The position numbers were made by a program, and so were the translations under genes. Below the pieces are notes generated by a model. The model saw only the letters and a program-made list of their open reading frames with translations, was not told where the DNA came from and did no database searches. DNA of 64,000 bases from Akkermansia muciniphila (lineage in GTDB: Bacteria; Verrucomicrobiota; Verrucomicrobiia; Verrucomicrobiales; V1-33): positions 1-64,000 of the forward strand of contig CALQSQ010000015.1 in the NCBI GenBank assembly GCA_943333275.1. Reading direction: 5' to 3'. Position 1 is the stretch's first letter, and each line of letters begins with the position of its first letter. Below, piece after piece: positions 35,848 to 46,216 of this stretch.

Positions 35848-36507
35848 ATGAAAATCTTCTTCGCCCTCTGCACCGTTTTCGCCCTGCTTGCCGCTGTGCC
35901 CGCCCCTGCCAAGGAGGCGAAAAAAACCAAGCGTGAAGAGAAGGAGGAAAAAGCGAAAAAGGAAAAGGAAGCCAAGGCCGCCGAGGATGCGAAAAAGGAA
36001 ATTCTCTATTCAGCCGTGATCAAACCTCTGAGCGGCGACGCCACCGATTCTGATGTCGCCAGAGTCAAAGGCCTCCTCAGTGTCGCCACGATGTTTAAAA
36101 CCAAGAACGTAACCCTCGTCGACAAGGACGTCGTCGCCACCGTCTATATCAACACCGGCCGCCTCTCCAAGTCGGACGTCGCCAAGATGCTCAAGGACGG
36201 CAAGGAAACCAAATACCGCCTCGACCGTCTCGATGATATCAAACCCGAAAAGGAAAAGAAGGATGGCGACAAGGAAAAAGAATCCGACAAGCCCGGGGAT
36301 AAAAAAGAGGAGATGAAAAAGGACGAGAAGAAGGATCCCAAGGATGCCCCCAAAGAAGCTCCAAAGCCCGGAACTCCGCCACCTGCTCCCGCTCCCGCCG
36401 CTCCCGCTCCCGCTCCCGCCGCTCCCGCCGCTCCCGCCGCTCCCGCTCCCGCTCCCGCCGCTCCCGCTGCTCCTGCTGCCGGAACCCCACCGCCAGCCGC
36501 GAAGTAA
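35848..36507 (+). CDS. Exported Lys-rich / Pro-Ala-repeat protein
   Basis: 219 residues from the ATG at 35848, with a signal peptide (MKIFFALCTVFALLAAVPAP). Residues ~24-50 are Lys/Glu-rich. Residues ~52-125 form a small alpha/beta domain (ILYSAVIKPLSGDATDSDVA, then MFKTKNVTLVDKDVVATVYI, then GRLSKSDVAKMLKDGKETKY) that resembles a heavy-metal-associated (HMA) fold without a CxxC pair. Residues ~130-175 are Lys/Asp/Glu-rich, and the end is a Pro-Ala repeat. Low-complexity ends suggest a periplasmic or wall-associated protein; function unknown. Confidence 0.55.
   Translation: MKIFFALCTVFALLAAVPAPAKEAKKTKREEKEEKAKKEKEAKAAEDAKKEILYSAVIKPLSGDATDSDVARVKGLLSVATMFKTKNVTLVDKDVVATVYINTGRLSKSDVAKMLKDGKETKYRLDRLDDIKPEKEKKDGDKEKESDKPGDKKEEMKKDEKKDPKDAPKEAPKPGTPPPAPAPAAPAPAPAAPAAPAAPAPAPAAPAAPAAGTPPPAAK
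36384..36480 (+). repeat. Tandem GCTCCC/GCC triplet-phase repeat
   Basis: About 97 nt of in-frame gctccc and gccgct units coding an APAPAAPAP-type tail of the preceding gene. Length variation by slippage in steps of three would keep the frame open. Confidence 0.8.
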
Positions 36508-36565
36508 TTTCGCGATCAGCGCCTGTCGTGCGCGAAAACCCGGTGCAAGAATCGCACCGCCAGCT

Positions 36566-38344
36566 TCAGCCTGCGTCCTGCCATTTGCCGTGCGACCGGA
36601 TCAGTTCAATGAGCTTGTCCACCGCCGCATCCTCCGGAATGTTAAACTCCACCGCCGTTTTCCCCACGTAGAGGTTAATTTTCCCCGGAGCGCCGCCGAC
36701 GTATCCGAAATCCGCATCGGCCATTTCGCCAGGGCCGTTGACGATGCACCCCATGATCGCGATGCGCACGCCCTTCAGGTGGCCGGTGGCGGCGCGGATG
36801 CGCTGCGTGGTCGATTGCAAATTGAAAAGCGTCCGGCCGCAACTCGGACAGGCCACATAGTCGGTCTTGAAAATCCGCGTGCCGGCCGCCTGCAAAATAT
36901 TGTAGGCCAGCCGCAGGCTCTGGCCCGGAGCGGTTTCACCCTGAATCAGCACCGCATCGCCAATCCCATCGCACAGCAGCGAACCAATATGGGTGGACGC
37001 CGTCAGCAGCGTGGGGAGAAAATCCTTCTGATCATCCCGGCTGGCAACCAGCACATCCTTTAATAGCAAAGGATGGCGGGCATCGAGCTGCGCCGCGAGG
37101 AGTCGATACCCCGCGATCACCGGCAGGTCCAATCCATCGGCCAGTGTCACCAACTGCGCCGCAGGCGCCGCATTGATCGCCGCCAGGGCGGTGGCATCCC
37201 GCGGGTCCACAGATACGACTCCGCTGGTCTCCAAAATAATTTCCGGCTGGAATTCGCCCAATCCCGCCAGCTTGTGCGCCACCGCATTCCATTTTTCCTG
37301 AGTCACCAGCACCCGCGTGACCTCCCCACCCCCGACACCCAGGCCCTGGATTTCCAAACGTTGCGTGGCACGGCGATTATAATGAAAGGGATCGAACGGC
37401 GCGTTTTCGGGATCAGGCGAGGAGGATTTCCAATTCGGGGGAATCGCCGTTTGGGTAAGCTTCTGTGCGACGGGAATTTCGTAAACAGAATCCTCCGTCA
37501 GCGACACCCGGATCGTATCCCCGATGCCGTCGGCCAGCAGACTGCCGATGCCAATGGCGCTCTTGATGCGGCCGTCCTCTCCATCCCCCGCCTCGGTGAC
37601 GCCGAGGTGAATCGGATAATTCCAGTCGCTCCCCTGCCGCTCCAATTCAGCCACCAGCAGGCGATAGGCCTCGATCATGACCTTGGGGTTGCTGGCCTTC
37701 ATGGAAAAAAGAAACTGATGATACCCCAGGCCGCGGGCAATCCGCGCAAACTCCAGGGCGCTTTCCACCATGCCCTGCGGGGTATCGCCATAGCGATTCA
37801 TGATGCGGTCACTGAGGCTGCCGTGATTCGTGCCGATGCGCATGGCCACCCCGCGCTGCTGGCAGAGTTTCACAAGTGGCGAAAATTCCTCATCGATTCT
37901 GGCCAGTTCCTCGGCGTATTCGGCGTCCGTGTAGTCGCGCTGGGCAAATTTTTTCTTGTCGGCGTAGTTGCCAGGATTGACGCGGACCTTTTCGACCCAC
38001 CGCGCCGCTTCCATTGCGGCATCCGGCTTGAAATGAATATCCGCCACCAGCGGCACATTGCAGCCAGCTGCCAGCAGTCCGGCCTTGATGTTCTCAAGAT
38101 TGGCGGCATACACGCGCGTCTGCGCCGTCACCCGGACGATTTCACATCCCACCTCCACCAGACCCAGCGCCTCCTGCACGCAGGCCTCGGTTTCGCGGGT
38201 GTCGGACGTCAGCATGGATTGCACCCGAATGGGATTGTTTCCACCAATGCCCACGTGGCCGACCATCACCTCCCGCGTGGCGCGCCGGGCGTAATGGTAG
38301 AGATCGGGGCAGTATCCAAGGGCGGCGGCGGTCATGCGGATCAT
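36566..38344 (-). CDS. ispG: 4-hydroxy-3-methylbut-2-enyl diphosphate synthase (long form)
   Basis: 592 residues, the long IspG/GcpE form with an extra middle domain, as in Chlamydiae and plants, against ~370 in E. coli. TIM-barrel blocks: NNPIRVQSMLTSDTRETEAC and PLVADIHFKPDAAM. The 4Fe-4S ligands are near the end: ACPSCGRTLF and MGCIVNGPGEMADADFGYVG. It converts MEcPP to HMBPP in the MEP isoprenoid pathway. The ATG at 38344 overlaps the sco stop (ATGA), which supports this start over the ATG at 38335. Confidence 0.95.
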   Translation of the reverse strand: MIRMTAAALGYCPDLYHYARRATREVMVGHVGIGGNNPIRVQSMLTSDTRETEACVQEALGLVEVGCEIVRVTAQTRVYAANLENIKAGLLAAGCNVPLVADIHFKPDAAMEAARWVEKVRVNPGNYADKKKFAQRDYTDAEYAEELARIDEEFSPLVKLCQQRGVAMRIGTNHGSLSDRIMNRYGDTPQGMVESALEFARIARGLGYHQFLFSMKASNPKVMIEAYRLLVAELERQGSDWNYPIHLGVTEAGDGEDGRIKSAIGIGSLLADGIGDTIRVSLTEDSVYEIPVAQKLTQTAIPPNWKSSSPDPENAPFDPFHYNRRATQRLEIQGLGVGGGEVTRVLVTQEKWNAVAHKLAGLGEFQPEIILETSGVVSVDPRDATALAAINAAPAAQLVTLADGLDLPVIAGYRLLAAQLDARHPLLLKDVLVASRDDQKDFLPTLLTASTHIGSLLCDGIGDAVLIQGETAPGQSLRLAYNILQAAGTRIFKTDYVACPSCGRTLFNLQSTTQRIRAATGHLKGVRIAIMGCIVNGPGEMADADFGYVGGAPGKINLYVGKTAVEFNIPEDAAVDKLIELIRSHGKWQDAG

Positions 38345-39063
38345 TGTTTGTCAGGCTGGCCGACTTCCCCGAGCACCTCCTTGAGGTCCTTGCGGATTTT
38401 CTCGCCAAACACATCATTCATTTCGAAATTACTGAAATCATAGGCCCCCCGGATGCGCAATTTGGAATCGACAAGGATCAGGGCGAGCTTGTGTTCGAAG
38501 CGGTCAAATTCGTTTTTCTGCTTCTCCTTGGGGATTTCAAACAAGGGAAGCTTGAACTGGTCCTTCATGTAGCCGCGCAGCTTGGGGCCATCCCCGGTAA
38601 GAAACCACCAGTTGTCGCCCTTAAAGCCCTGGGCTTCCGTCCAGGCCCGGAGGCGTTCGGGCGTGTCCCATTCCGGATAAAGACTGACGGAAACCAGTTG
38701 GAAATTGGGATTCGATCCAAACTCATCCTGGAGTTTTTTCATCTCCACGGCCAGTCCCGCACAACCGCGCGGGCACACCGTATAGAGAAACCCCACCACC
38801 CAAACCTTGCCTTCCAACTGCCCGAGATCCACTTCCCGGCCGGACATCTCGGTCGCTTTCAAATTCTCCTTCAGCTTGGTGATGATGGGCGCGCGGCCCT
38901 CCATCTTGAGGGCATCAAGTTTCAGCTTCTGTAGATACTGCATGAAAAGGAATCCGCCCATGACAATGACGATCGCGCAGAGGATCAGCACCTTGGTGTG
39001 ATCCTTGGTGGGGGCGTAATCGCCGCTCAGATTGGGCGGGAGGGGATCGGGGGGAGAACTCAT
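38341..39063 (-). CDS. SCO1/SenC-family copper chaperone/thioredoxin-like protein
   Basis: 240 residues from the ATG at 39063; the ATG overlaps the ctaB stop (ATGA). One N-terminal membrane helix (VLILCAIVIVMGGFLFMQYL, ~24-43), then a thioredoxin fold. The CxxxC copper site is VCPRGC and the conserved His is in FEHKLALILVD. SCO proteins deliver copper or electrons to the CuA centre of cytochrome c oxidase. Coupling to ctaB supports that role. Confidence 0.9.
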   Translation of the reverse strand: MSSPPDPLPPNLSGDYAPTKDHTKVLILCAIVIVMGGFLFMQYLQKLKLDALKMEGRAPIITKLKENLKATEMSGREVDLGQLEGKVWVVGFLYTVCPRGCAGLAVEMKKLQDEFGSNPNFQLVSVSLYPEWDTPERLRAWTEAQGFKGDNWWFLTGDGPKLRGYMKDQFKLPLFEIPKEKQKNEFDRFEHKLALILVDSKLRIRGAYDFSNFEMNDVFGEKIRKDLKEVLGEVGQPDKQ

Positions 39064-40046
39064 GGTTGGGGATGGGGAACGATGCGTGCCAGTAAACAGA
39101 GGGCCACCAGCACGATGGGGAGGTAAAGCAGGGTATTGAGAAACAGCCGGCGCGCCGAGGCCCGGTCGCGGAGAGAGTGAAATTTTACCGCCAGAAACAC
39201 CAGCCAGCCGCCTGCCAGCAGGGCCAGCACCGTGAACCATGGCGACGCAAATCCGGCCAGCCAAGGGTGCACCGCCAGCAGCATCAGCAGCACGCTGTAA
39301 AAAATGGCCAGCTTCGATGTCTTGGCCCCGGATTCATCATCATTCGACCACATCACAAATCCTCCGCGGATGTACTCCTCGCGATACATCCAGTTGATCG
39401 CCAGGAAATGCGGCAACTGCCAGAGAAAGAGCAGTGCAAAAAGAAAGATCGCCGGTTGATCGAAAAAAATCCGCCAATGGAAAATCGCCGGACCGCCTGT
39501 ATCCGCGCCCCCGACGGCCCCCACCCAGCCGATCACCGGAGGCAGTGCGCCCGATACCGCTCCCACGAGCGTATTCAGGCTGCTGCGGCGTTTCATCGGC
39601 GTGTAAATGAACAAATACGTGCCCAGCGTCAGCGCCGCCAGGGCCGCCGACTCCACATTGACCCGGGTCCCCAGGTGCATCAGACCAAGGGCCGACAGCA
39701 CCCAGCCGATGCCGAAGGCGAATTCCGTCCGAATCCTCCGGCCCGGGAGGGGACGATCCGCCGTCCGGTGCATTTTGGCGTCCGGTCCCATTTCCATCAG
39801 TTGATTGAAAACCGCCGCGCCAAAGGCCGTCAGCGTCGTTCCCAGAATCGTATGCACCATCCGCCAGCCAAATCCCGCCGAACCCGCTCCCAGCCAGAAC
39901 CCGACAAACGTCGTCACCACCACCATCATGCTCAGTCGTGCCTTCGTCAGCGTCATGAAATCCGCCCAACTGATCCACCCACGGCCGTCAATCCGCTGAG
40001 CGGCAGGCTCAACGGGAGTGAGGGGCGGGGAAGTGGGGGAATTCAT
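39060..40046 (-). CDS. ctaB: Protoheme IX farnesyltransferase (heme O synthase)
   Basis: 328 residues from the ATG at 40046 (MNSPTSPPLTPVEPAAQRID). A UbiA-type prenyltransferase with about nine membrane helices. Diagnostic motifs: FNQLMEMGPDAKMHRTADRP (Asp-rich farnesyl-diphosphate site) and YTPMKRRSSLNTLVGAVSGA then LPPVIGW. It adds a farnesyl group to heme b to give heme O for haem-copper oxidases. First gene of a three-gene unit with 4-nt overlaps (ctaB-sco-ispG). Confidence 0.95.
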   Translation of the reverse strand: MNSPTSPPLTPVEPAAQRIDGRGWISWADFMTLTKARLSMMVVVTTFVGFWLGAGSAGFGWRMVHTILGTTLTAFGAAVFNQLMEMGPDAKMHRTADRPLPGRRIRTEFAFGIGWVLSALGLMHLGTRVNVESAALAALTLGTYLFIYTPMKRRSSLNTLVGAVSGALPPVIGWVGAVGGADTGGPAIFHWRIFFDQPAIFLFALLFLWQLPHFLAINWMYREEYIRGGFVMWSNDDESGAKTSKLAIFYSVLLMLLAVHPWLAGFASPWFTVLALLAGGWLVFLAVKFHSLRDRASARRLFLNTLLYLPIVLVALCLLARIVPHPQP

Positions 40047-40173
40047 GGTTTGCTGTAGATGCAACGATTCCCCGCGCGGTGCAAGAAGGGAAAAATGGAA
40101 CTGATTTTACAACCCGTCCTTGTCAAAAGCGACGGCGAGCCAATAGTCAGGCTCCCGATTTGTCCTCCCCGCC

Positions 40174-43100
40174 ATGCCCGCCCGCAAGAAACCCGCTGTG
40201 AAAAAGCAGAAACTCCCTCAGGAGCCGCCTGCCGCGCCCCGGGGTGCCTCGCGGCCGGATGTGATTCAGGTCCGTGGGGCCCGGCATAATAACCTCCGCA
40301 GCGTGGATGTGGATGTCCCTCTGGGGAAACTCAACGTCATCACCGGCCCGAGCGGCAGTGGCAAATCCTCCCTCGCCGTGCAGACGATCTATGCCGAGGG
40401 CCAGCGGCGGTATGTGGAAACGTTTTCGCCCTACACGCGGCAGTTTTTCGAACGCATGGACAAACCGCAGGTGGAGAGCATTTCAGGCATCCCTCCGGCC
40501 ATTTGCATCGAGCAGCAGAACAGCGTGCGCACCACGCGGTCCACGGTTGGCACGATGACCGAGATCAATGATTATTTGAAACTGCTCTTCCCGCGACTCG
40601 CCACCGGCCTGTGCCCCAGTTGTGGCCGGGAAGTGAAACCGGACAGTGCCGCAAGCATCACCACTGCTGCGCAAAAGGAGTTCGCAGGCAGGACTGTCCT
40701 GGTAACCATTCCCGTGCCCTGTCCCATCGGCGCGGTTGTAGCGGAATTCTTTGAATTCCTGGCATCCCAAGGCTACCTGCGGGTCTGGCTGTTCGGCGAC
40801 ACTTTCCGCACGGATGAACCGGAGAAATACCCTCGCAAAACCCTGCCCGCGATTGTTCCCGTCATTCAGGATCGCCTGAAAATTTCCGGCCCGGCCGGCC
40901 GCCTTACCGAAGCTCTGGAGACCGCATTCAAGCTTGGGAAGGGACGCCTGACGCTGATCGATCCTGAGCTGGGAACGCAACGAAGCTTTTCCTCCGGCTG
41001 GCATTGCGCCGAGTGCGATGTCTCGCTGCGTGAGCCATCGCCCTCGCTCTTTTCCTTCAACAACCCGCTCGGAGCCTGTCCGGACTGCCGGGGCTTTGGG
41101 CGGACAATTGGCATCGATATCAATCGCGCCATGCCCGACCGCTCACTGAGCATTCGCGGTGGCCTCGTGAAGGCTTTCAGCGGCACGGTCTTTTATGAAT
41201 CGCAGAAGGATCTGGAACGCTGCGCCAAACGCGAGGGGATTTCGCTGACGACCCCGTTTGATGAACTCGATCCCGAGGACCAGAAATGGATCATCCACGG
41301 CGATCCCAGTTGCAAAAGCGATCCCGAGAAAGCGCACGAGGCGGGAGCCTGGTATGGCGTGCAGGGATTTTTCGACTGGGTGGGCACCAAGGGCTACAAG
41401 ATGCATTACCGTGTCTTCCTGAGCCGGTTCCGCAGCTATACCACGTGCCGAACCTGCCACGGCGGAAGGCTGCGGCCTGAGGCATTGCAATTCCATGTCG
41501 GAGGAAAAACCCTGCCTCAATGGATGGAGCTTCCCGTAAAGGATCTCGCCCCTCTCGTCGCCGCGCTGCCGCTTCCTCCCAAGGATGCCAGCGCTGATTT
41601 GTTGAAGCGGGAAATTGTCAGCCGCCTCGAATATCTGGATCAGGTCGGCCTCGGCTACTTAAACCTCGACCGCTCCACCCGCACGCTATCCGGCGGTGAA
41701 ACCGAACGTGTCAATCTCACGACCTGCCTCGGCGCCTCGCTGGTGAATACGCTTTTCGTGCTCGACGAACCAAGTGTGGGCCTGCATCCGCGCGACACCC
41801 ACAAGCTCATCGAGGTCATGCACCAGCTCACCTCCCGCGGCAACACACTGCTCGTCGTGGAGCATGAGGAATCGATCATCCGCGCCGCCGATAATCTCAT
41901 CGAGATCGGCCCCGGACGCGGTGAGGAGGGCGGCCAGCTCGTTTTCAGTGGTGCGCCGCATTTGCTCCCGAAGATGCCGGGCATTTCCCTCACGGGCGAC
42001 TACCTGCGGGGCACAAAATGGGTGCCGATTCCGGAAGCCCGCCGCCCGGTTCAACCCAAGCGATTGCTGAAGATTGTTCGCGCCACCGCCAACAATTTAC
42101 AGAAGCTCGATGTCACCATCCCCCTCGGTCTGCTCGTCTGTGTCACGGGGGTTTCCGGCAGCGGTAAAAGCACGCTCGTGAATGAGGTGCTCTATGAAAA
42201 TCTCCTCCGGCTCAAGGGAGGAACCAGCGAGGTGGAGCCCGGATATTGCAAGGAAATACAAGGCGCAGACCACTTCAGCCAGGTGGTCATGGTGGATCAG
42301 AATCCGCTCAGCCGCACCCCACGCAGCACTCCCGCCGTCTATCTCGGGGCCTTTGAAATCATCCGCCAGATTTTCGCCGAAACCCCGGACGCCGAAGCCG
42401 ATGAACTCACCGCGGGATATTTCAGTTTCAACTCTGGTTCCGGCCGCTGCCAGCGCTGCATGGGCACGGGATTCGAAAAGGTGGAAATGCAATTTCTCAG
42501 CGATCTCTACGTGCAATGCCCTGAGTGCGATGGCCGCCGCTACACCCCCGCCGCGCTGCGCGTCCGCTGCGATGGACTGAGCATCGCCGATGTCCTCAAT
42601 CTCACGGTCACAGAAGCGATCGCGTTTTTTGAAAATCATCCCGGAGAAACCAAATTTGCCAAAGTGGCCGCCCTCCTCCGCCGGCTTGGATCGGTGGGGC
42701 TCGGGTATTTGAAACTTGGCCAGCCCGTCAACACGCTCAGTGGCGGCGAAAGTCAGCGGCTTAAGCTGGTCGGTCACATGCTGGAAAGCGAACGACTCGG
42801 CACGCGTGAAAAATCCCTGCTCATTTTCGACGAACCCACCACCGGCCTGCATTTCGATGACATCGCCATTCTCCTCGAAGTCTTCCAGGAGCTCGTGGAT
42901 CAGGGCCACAGCCTGCTCATCGTCGAACATAATTTGGAAATCATCCGCGCCGCCGATTGGGTGATCGATCTCGGACCGGAAGCGGGAGCCGATGGTGGGC
43001 GGTTGGTCATCGCCGGAACGCCGGAAGACGTCGCAGAATGCGCGGCCAGTCACACGGGCCGCTTCCTGAAAGCCCAGGAAAATTTCACACCCCTGGCCGC

Positions 43101-45825
43101 ACCCGCCAGGGTTAAAAATGCCGTGGCGACCACCAACACCATTGAGATCCATGGTGCTCGCGAACACAATTTGAAGAACATCAATGTCACCATCCCGCGA
43201 GATGAGTTTGTGGTCGTGACGGGATTGAGCGGCTCTGGAAAATCCACGCTCGCTTTCGATCTCGTCTTTGCCGAAGGCCAGCGGCGCTTCCTCGACAGCA
43301 TGTCCACTTACGCGCGACAGTTCGTGGAACAGGTGGAGCGCCCCGATGTCGATCACATTTCCGGCCTGCCGCCCACCGTGGCCATCGAGCAGCGCATCAC
43401 GCGCGGCGGTGTGAAATCCACCGTGGCCACCGTCACGGAAATCTATCATTTCCTGCGCCTGCTCTTCAGCAAGGTGGGAACGCAGTTCTGCCCGAAGTGC
43501 CAAGTGCCGGTGAAGGAACAAAGCCCCAGCAGCATCGCCACGGCCATCAGCCAGCGCCTTTTCAAACCTGCAGAGGGCGAGGTCACGAGACCAGCACCAC
43601 GCAAGCCCGGCGCAGGTCTCGTGACCTCGCCCTCGACGAACCAAACGCTCCGCATCATGGCCCCCGTGATCCGGGGCCGCAAAGGCTTCCACGACAAGAT
43701 CGCCGCGCTGGCCACCCGGCAGGGATGCGATGAACTTTACATCGATGGCCGCATCGTGAAGACCTCGGAGTTCACCAGACTCGTGCGCTTCAAGGAACAC
43801 CATATCGATTTGATCGTCGGCCAAGTTGACTCCACCAGCAAGCCCCGTGAAATCGAACAACTTGTCACGCGAGCCCTGGAGCTTGGCAAAGGCGTGCTGC
43901 GGATCGTGGATGCCACCAACCTGCCGGAAGTCTTCAGCACCCAGCGCACGTGCCCAGGATGTGCGCGCAGCTTCGATGTCCTCGACCCCCGCCTCTTCTC
44001 CTTCAACAGTCCGCACGGCTGGTGCACAAATTGCCGCGGCCATGGCGTGGTTCGCAAAACAGGTCGCCGCGATTTGGATACCAGCCATGCCAACTCAGTC
44101 ATGGAAGCGGAATTGATGGAGGATCATCGCATGGAACATGCGGAGGAGGAGGAACTGATCCCCTGCCCGGAGTGCGATTCCACGCGCCTCAATCAGGAAG
44201 CCCGCAGTGTGCAGGTCCTCGGCCAGACGCTTGGCGCCCTCACAAAAATGAGCGTGGCGGAGGCGCGGCCCGCCGTGTCGCGAATGCTTTTCAAAGGCTC
44301 GCAGGAAATCATCGCCCAGGATATCCGCCGGGAAATTGATCAACGGCTGCTCTTTTTGGAGGAGGTCGGCCTCGGTTATTTAAATCTCTACCGCGGCGCC
44401 ACCACCCTCAGCGGCGGTGAGAGCCAGCGCATCCGACTCGCCGCGCAACTCGGCAGCAATCTCAGCGGCGTGCTCTACGTGCTTGATGAGCCGACCATCG
44501 GCCTGCATCCGCGCGACAACCAGAAACTCCTCAGCACCCTCCTCGCATTGCGGGATAAGGGAAACAGCCTGCTGGTCGTGGAACACGATGAAGAAACGAT
44601 GCTCAACGCCGACCACATCATCGACCTCGGTCCGGGGGCAGGGCGATTCGGCGGAACCATTGTGGCAGAAGGATCCCCGCAAGCCGTGGTGAAAAATCCA
44701 CACTCAGTAACCGGTCCTTTCATGAAGGCCACGGTCGCGGGCCGAAAATTTTCCCGCCGCAAACTCCCCGCAGCCAACAGTCCCGACGGCTGGCTTCACC
44801 TGAAGGGTGCTCATGCAAACAATTTAAAAAACGTCAATCTTTCCATCCCCATCGGACGTTTCACCGTCCTTTCCGGTATCAGCGGCAGTGGCAAAAGCAG
44901 CCTCATGCGCGGCTGCCTCCGTCCCGCCGTGCAGGATGGATTGGCCAAGGTGAAAAGGACGACCAGGAAAGCCTATACCTCCATCACCGGCCTGGAAGCA
45001 CTCGAAGCCGTCTACGAAGTGGACCAGAGTCCCATCGGCAAAACCAGCCGCAGCACGCCCGCGACGTATCTGAAAATTTTCGACGACATCCGCACCGTCT
45101 TCGCCGCCACTCCGGCTGCCCGCGCCCGCGGCTATACCGCCAGTCGATTCTCCTTCAACACCGAGGGCGGCCGCTGCGAGACGTGCGGTGGCAATGGGAA
45201 CATCAAGCATGAAATGACGTTCCTGCCCAGCAGCTACACGCCCTGCGATGACTGCCACGGCCTGCGCTACAACGCCGCCACCCTCGAGATTGATTACAAC
45301 GGCAAACACATCGGCGACGTGTGCCGCATGGGCATCGATGAAGCCGCCGATTTCTTTTCCAGCCATCCCCGCCTCCGCCGCACGTTCCAACTGCTCCAGG
45401 AAACCGGCCTCGGCTACCTCCAACTCGGCCAGCCCAGCCCCACGCTCAGCGGAGGCGAAGCCCAGCGCATCAAACTCGTAGCCGAACTCAGCCGCGGCGA
45501 ATCCCGCGCATCCAACACCCGCCTGCGCAAAAACAAAACGCCCAAGAGCAACCTCTACCTCATTGAAGAACCCACGATCGGTCTCCACCCCGCCGATGTT
45601 CAAAAGCTCCTCACGCTCCTCCAACGCCTCGTCGATGAAGGCCACACCGCCGTCATCATCGAACACCATCTTGAACTCATCGCCAGCGCCGACCACGTCA
45701 TCGACATCGGCCCCGAAGCCGGTGCGGACGGTGGCACCATCGTGGTCAGTGGCACGCCGGAGAAGATCGCGGCAAGCAAGGTGAGCCGCACCGGGCCGTT
45801 TCTGGCGGGGGTGTTAGGGATTTGA
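40174..45825 (+). CDS. uvrA: Excinuclease ABC subunit A, tandem double-length form
   Basis: 1,883 residues, about twice a normal UvrA (~940). Four ABC nucleotide-binding sites are present: Walker A at ~58 (GPSGSGKSS), ~659 (GVSGSGKST), ~1016 (GLSGSGKST) and ~1568 (GISGSGKSS), with signatures at ~503 (LSGGETER), ~853 (LSGGESQR), ~1411 (LSGGESQR) and ~1756 (LSGGEAQR). Each half also carries Cys-pair zinc modules ([47 protein letters not shown]). UvrA recognises DNA damage as a dimer and loads UvrB; here one chain is a covalent pseudo-dimer, as known in Chlamydia. A palindromic repeat is inserted in frame at residues ~1134-1154. Confidence 0.95.
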   Translation: MPARKKPAVKKQKLPQEPPAAPRGASRPDVIQVRGARHNNLRSVDVDVPLGKLNVITGPSGSGKSSLAVQTIYAEGQRRYVETFSPYTRQFFERMDKPQVESISGIPPAICIEQQNSVRTTRSTVGTMTEINDYLKLLFPRLATGLCPSCGREVKPDSAASITTAAQKEFAGRTVLVTIPVPCPIGAVVAEFFEFLASQGYLRVWLFGDTFRTDEPEKYPRKTLPAIVPVIQDRLKISGPAGRLTEALETAFKLGKGRLTLIDPELGTQRSFSSGWHCAECDVSLREPSPSLFSFNNPLGACPDCRGFGRTIGIDINRAMPDRSLSIRGGLVKAFSGTVFYESQKDLERCAKREGISLTTPFDELDPEDQKWIIHGDPSCKSDPEKAHEAGAWYGVQGFFDWVGTKGYKMHYRVFLSRFRSYTTCRTCHGGRLRPEALQFHVGGKTLPQWMELPVKDLAPLVAALPLPPKDASADLLKREIVSRLEYLDQVGLGYLNLDRSTRTLSGGETERVNLTTCLGASLVNTLFVLDEPSVGLHPRDTHKLIEVMHQLTSRGNTLLVVEHEESIIRAADNLIEIGPGRGEEGGQLVFSGAPHLLPKMPGISLTGDYLRGTKWVPIPEARRPVQPKRLLKIVRATANNLQKLDVTIPLGLLVCVTGVSGSGKSTLVNEVLYENLLRLKGGTSEVEPGYCKEIQGADHFSQVVMVDQNPLSRTPRSTPAVYLGAFEIIRQIFAETPDAEADELTAGYFSFNSGSGRCQRCMGTGFEKVEMQFLSDLYVQCPECDGRRYTPAALRVRCDGLSIADVLNLTVTEAIAFFENHPGETKFAKVAALLRRLGSVGLGYLKLGQPVNTLSGGESQRLKLVGHMLESERLGTREKSLLIFDEPTTGLHFDDIAILLEVFQELVDQGHSLLIVEHNLEIIRAADWVIDLGPEAGADGGRLVIAGTPEDVAECAASHTGRFLKAQENFTPLAAPARVKNAVATTNTIEIHGAREHNLKNINVTIPRDEFVVVTGLSGSGKSTLAFDLVFAEGQRRFLDSMSTYARQFVEQVERPDVDHISGLPPTVAIEQRITRGGVKSTVATVTEIYHFLRLLFSKVGTQFCPKCQVPVKEQSPSSIATAISQRLFKPAEGEVTRPAPRKPGAGLVTSPSTNQTLRIMAPVIRGRKGFHDKIAALATRQGCDELYIDGRIVKTSEFTRLVRFKEHHIDLIVGQVDSTSKPREIEQLVTRALELGKGVLRIVDATNLPEVFSTQRTCPGCARSFDVLDPRLFSFNSPHGWCTNCRGHGVVRKTGRRDLDTSHANSVMEAELMEDHRMEHAEEEELIPCPECDSTRLNQEARSVQVLGQTLGALTKMSVAEARPAVSRMLFKGSQEIIAQDIRREIDQRLLFLEEVGLGYLNLYRGATTLSGGESQRIRLAAQLGSNLSGVLYVLDEPTIGLHPRDNQKLLSTLLALRDKGNSLLVVEHDEETMLNADHIIDLGPGAGRFGGTIVAEGSPQAVVKNPHSVTGPFMKATVAGRKFSRRKLPAANSPDGWLHLKGAHANNLKNVNLSIPIGRFTVLSGISGSGKSSLMRGCLRPAVQDGLAKVKRTTRKAYTSITGLEALEAVYEVDQSPIGKTSRSTPATYLKIFDDIRTVFAATPAARARGYTASRFSFNTEGGRCETCGGNGNIKHEMTFLPSSYTPCDDCHGLRYNAATLEIDYNGKHIGDVCRMGIDEAADFFSSHPRLRRTFQLLQETGLGYLQLGQPSPTLSGGEAQRIKLVAELSRGESRASNTRLRKNKTPKSNLYLIEEPTIGLHPADVQKLLTLLQRLVDEGHTAVIIEHHLELIASADHVIDIGPEAGADGGTIVVSGTPEKIAASKVSRTGPFLAGVLGI
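43573..43634. repeat. Palindromic element inserted in frame within uvrA
   Basis: A perfect 20-bp inverted repeat: left arm gagggcgaggtcacgagacc (43573-43592), right arm ggtctcgtgacctcgccctc (43615-43634), 22-nt loop. It encodes [20 protein letters not shown] in the linker before the block [14 protein letters not shown] of the third UvrA lobe. The reading frame is kept. An identical single arm occurs at 35299-35318. Confidence 0.9.
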
Positions 45826-45828
45826 GGC

Positions 45829-45907
45829 GGCCGCAAAAAGGCTCAGAAGGCGCAAAAACTTGCAGGATGAGATTTTCCTTCTGCGTCTTCTGCGCCTTTT
45901 TGCGGCC
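45829..45907. terminator. Long inverted repeat after uvrA
   Basis: Perfect 14-bp arms ggccgcaaaaaggc (45829-45842) and gcctttttgcggcc (45894-45907), with further inner pairing (agaaggcgcaaa against tctgcgcctttt). It starts four bases after the uvrA stop. It can act as a bidirectional terminator, with T- and A-runs in the arms, or be a palindromic repeat element. Confidence 0.6.
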
Positions 45908-45982
45908 AAACCCTCCTCTCCGCGTTATGGTTGACACTCCGGGCGCACACCCTAGCCTTGAAGGCAACTTTTCGCCCGTGTC

Positions 45983-46216
45983 ATGTCGACCATTCCGCTT
46001 CAATTTTCCAACACGCCCAGAGGTCGCATCGCCTTTCGCAAGACGACGACGGAGGAATCTGACCGCTCCTTTGACGTGGCTTTTTGGCAGACCCAGACAC
46101 CCGAAGCGCGTTTTCAAGCTGCTTGGGAGATGGATTGCTTGGCACGGAAAATCAAAGGAAGGCCCATGAATGAACTCCGACTTCAAAGAACTGTTGGCCG
46201 TATTGAACGCGCATGA
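45983..46216 (+). CDS. Small protein paired with nucleotidyltransferase (possible antitoxin)
   Basis: 77 residues. The segment FDVAFWQTQTPEARFQAAWE matches the small proteins with an FW..QTPE.R..A..E pattern that commonly precede nucleotidyltransferase-like genes in bacteria. The N-terminus contains a beta stretch (MSTIPLQFSNTPRGRIAF). It overlaps the next gene by 47 nt. Pairing suggests a toxin-antitoxin-like or phage-defence module; which partner would be toxic cannot be told from sequence. Confidence 0.5.
   Translation: MSTIPLQFSNTPRGRIAFRKTTTEESDRSFDVAFWQTQTPEARFQAAWEMDCLARKIKGRPMNELRLQRTVGRIERA

Noticed and set aside
42097-44088. 663-codon open frame antisense to uvrA
   Set aside because: No recognisable domain, and it covers conserved uvrA blocks on the other strand.
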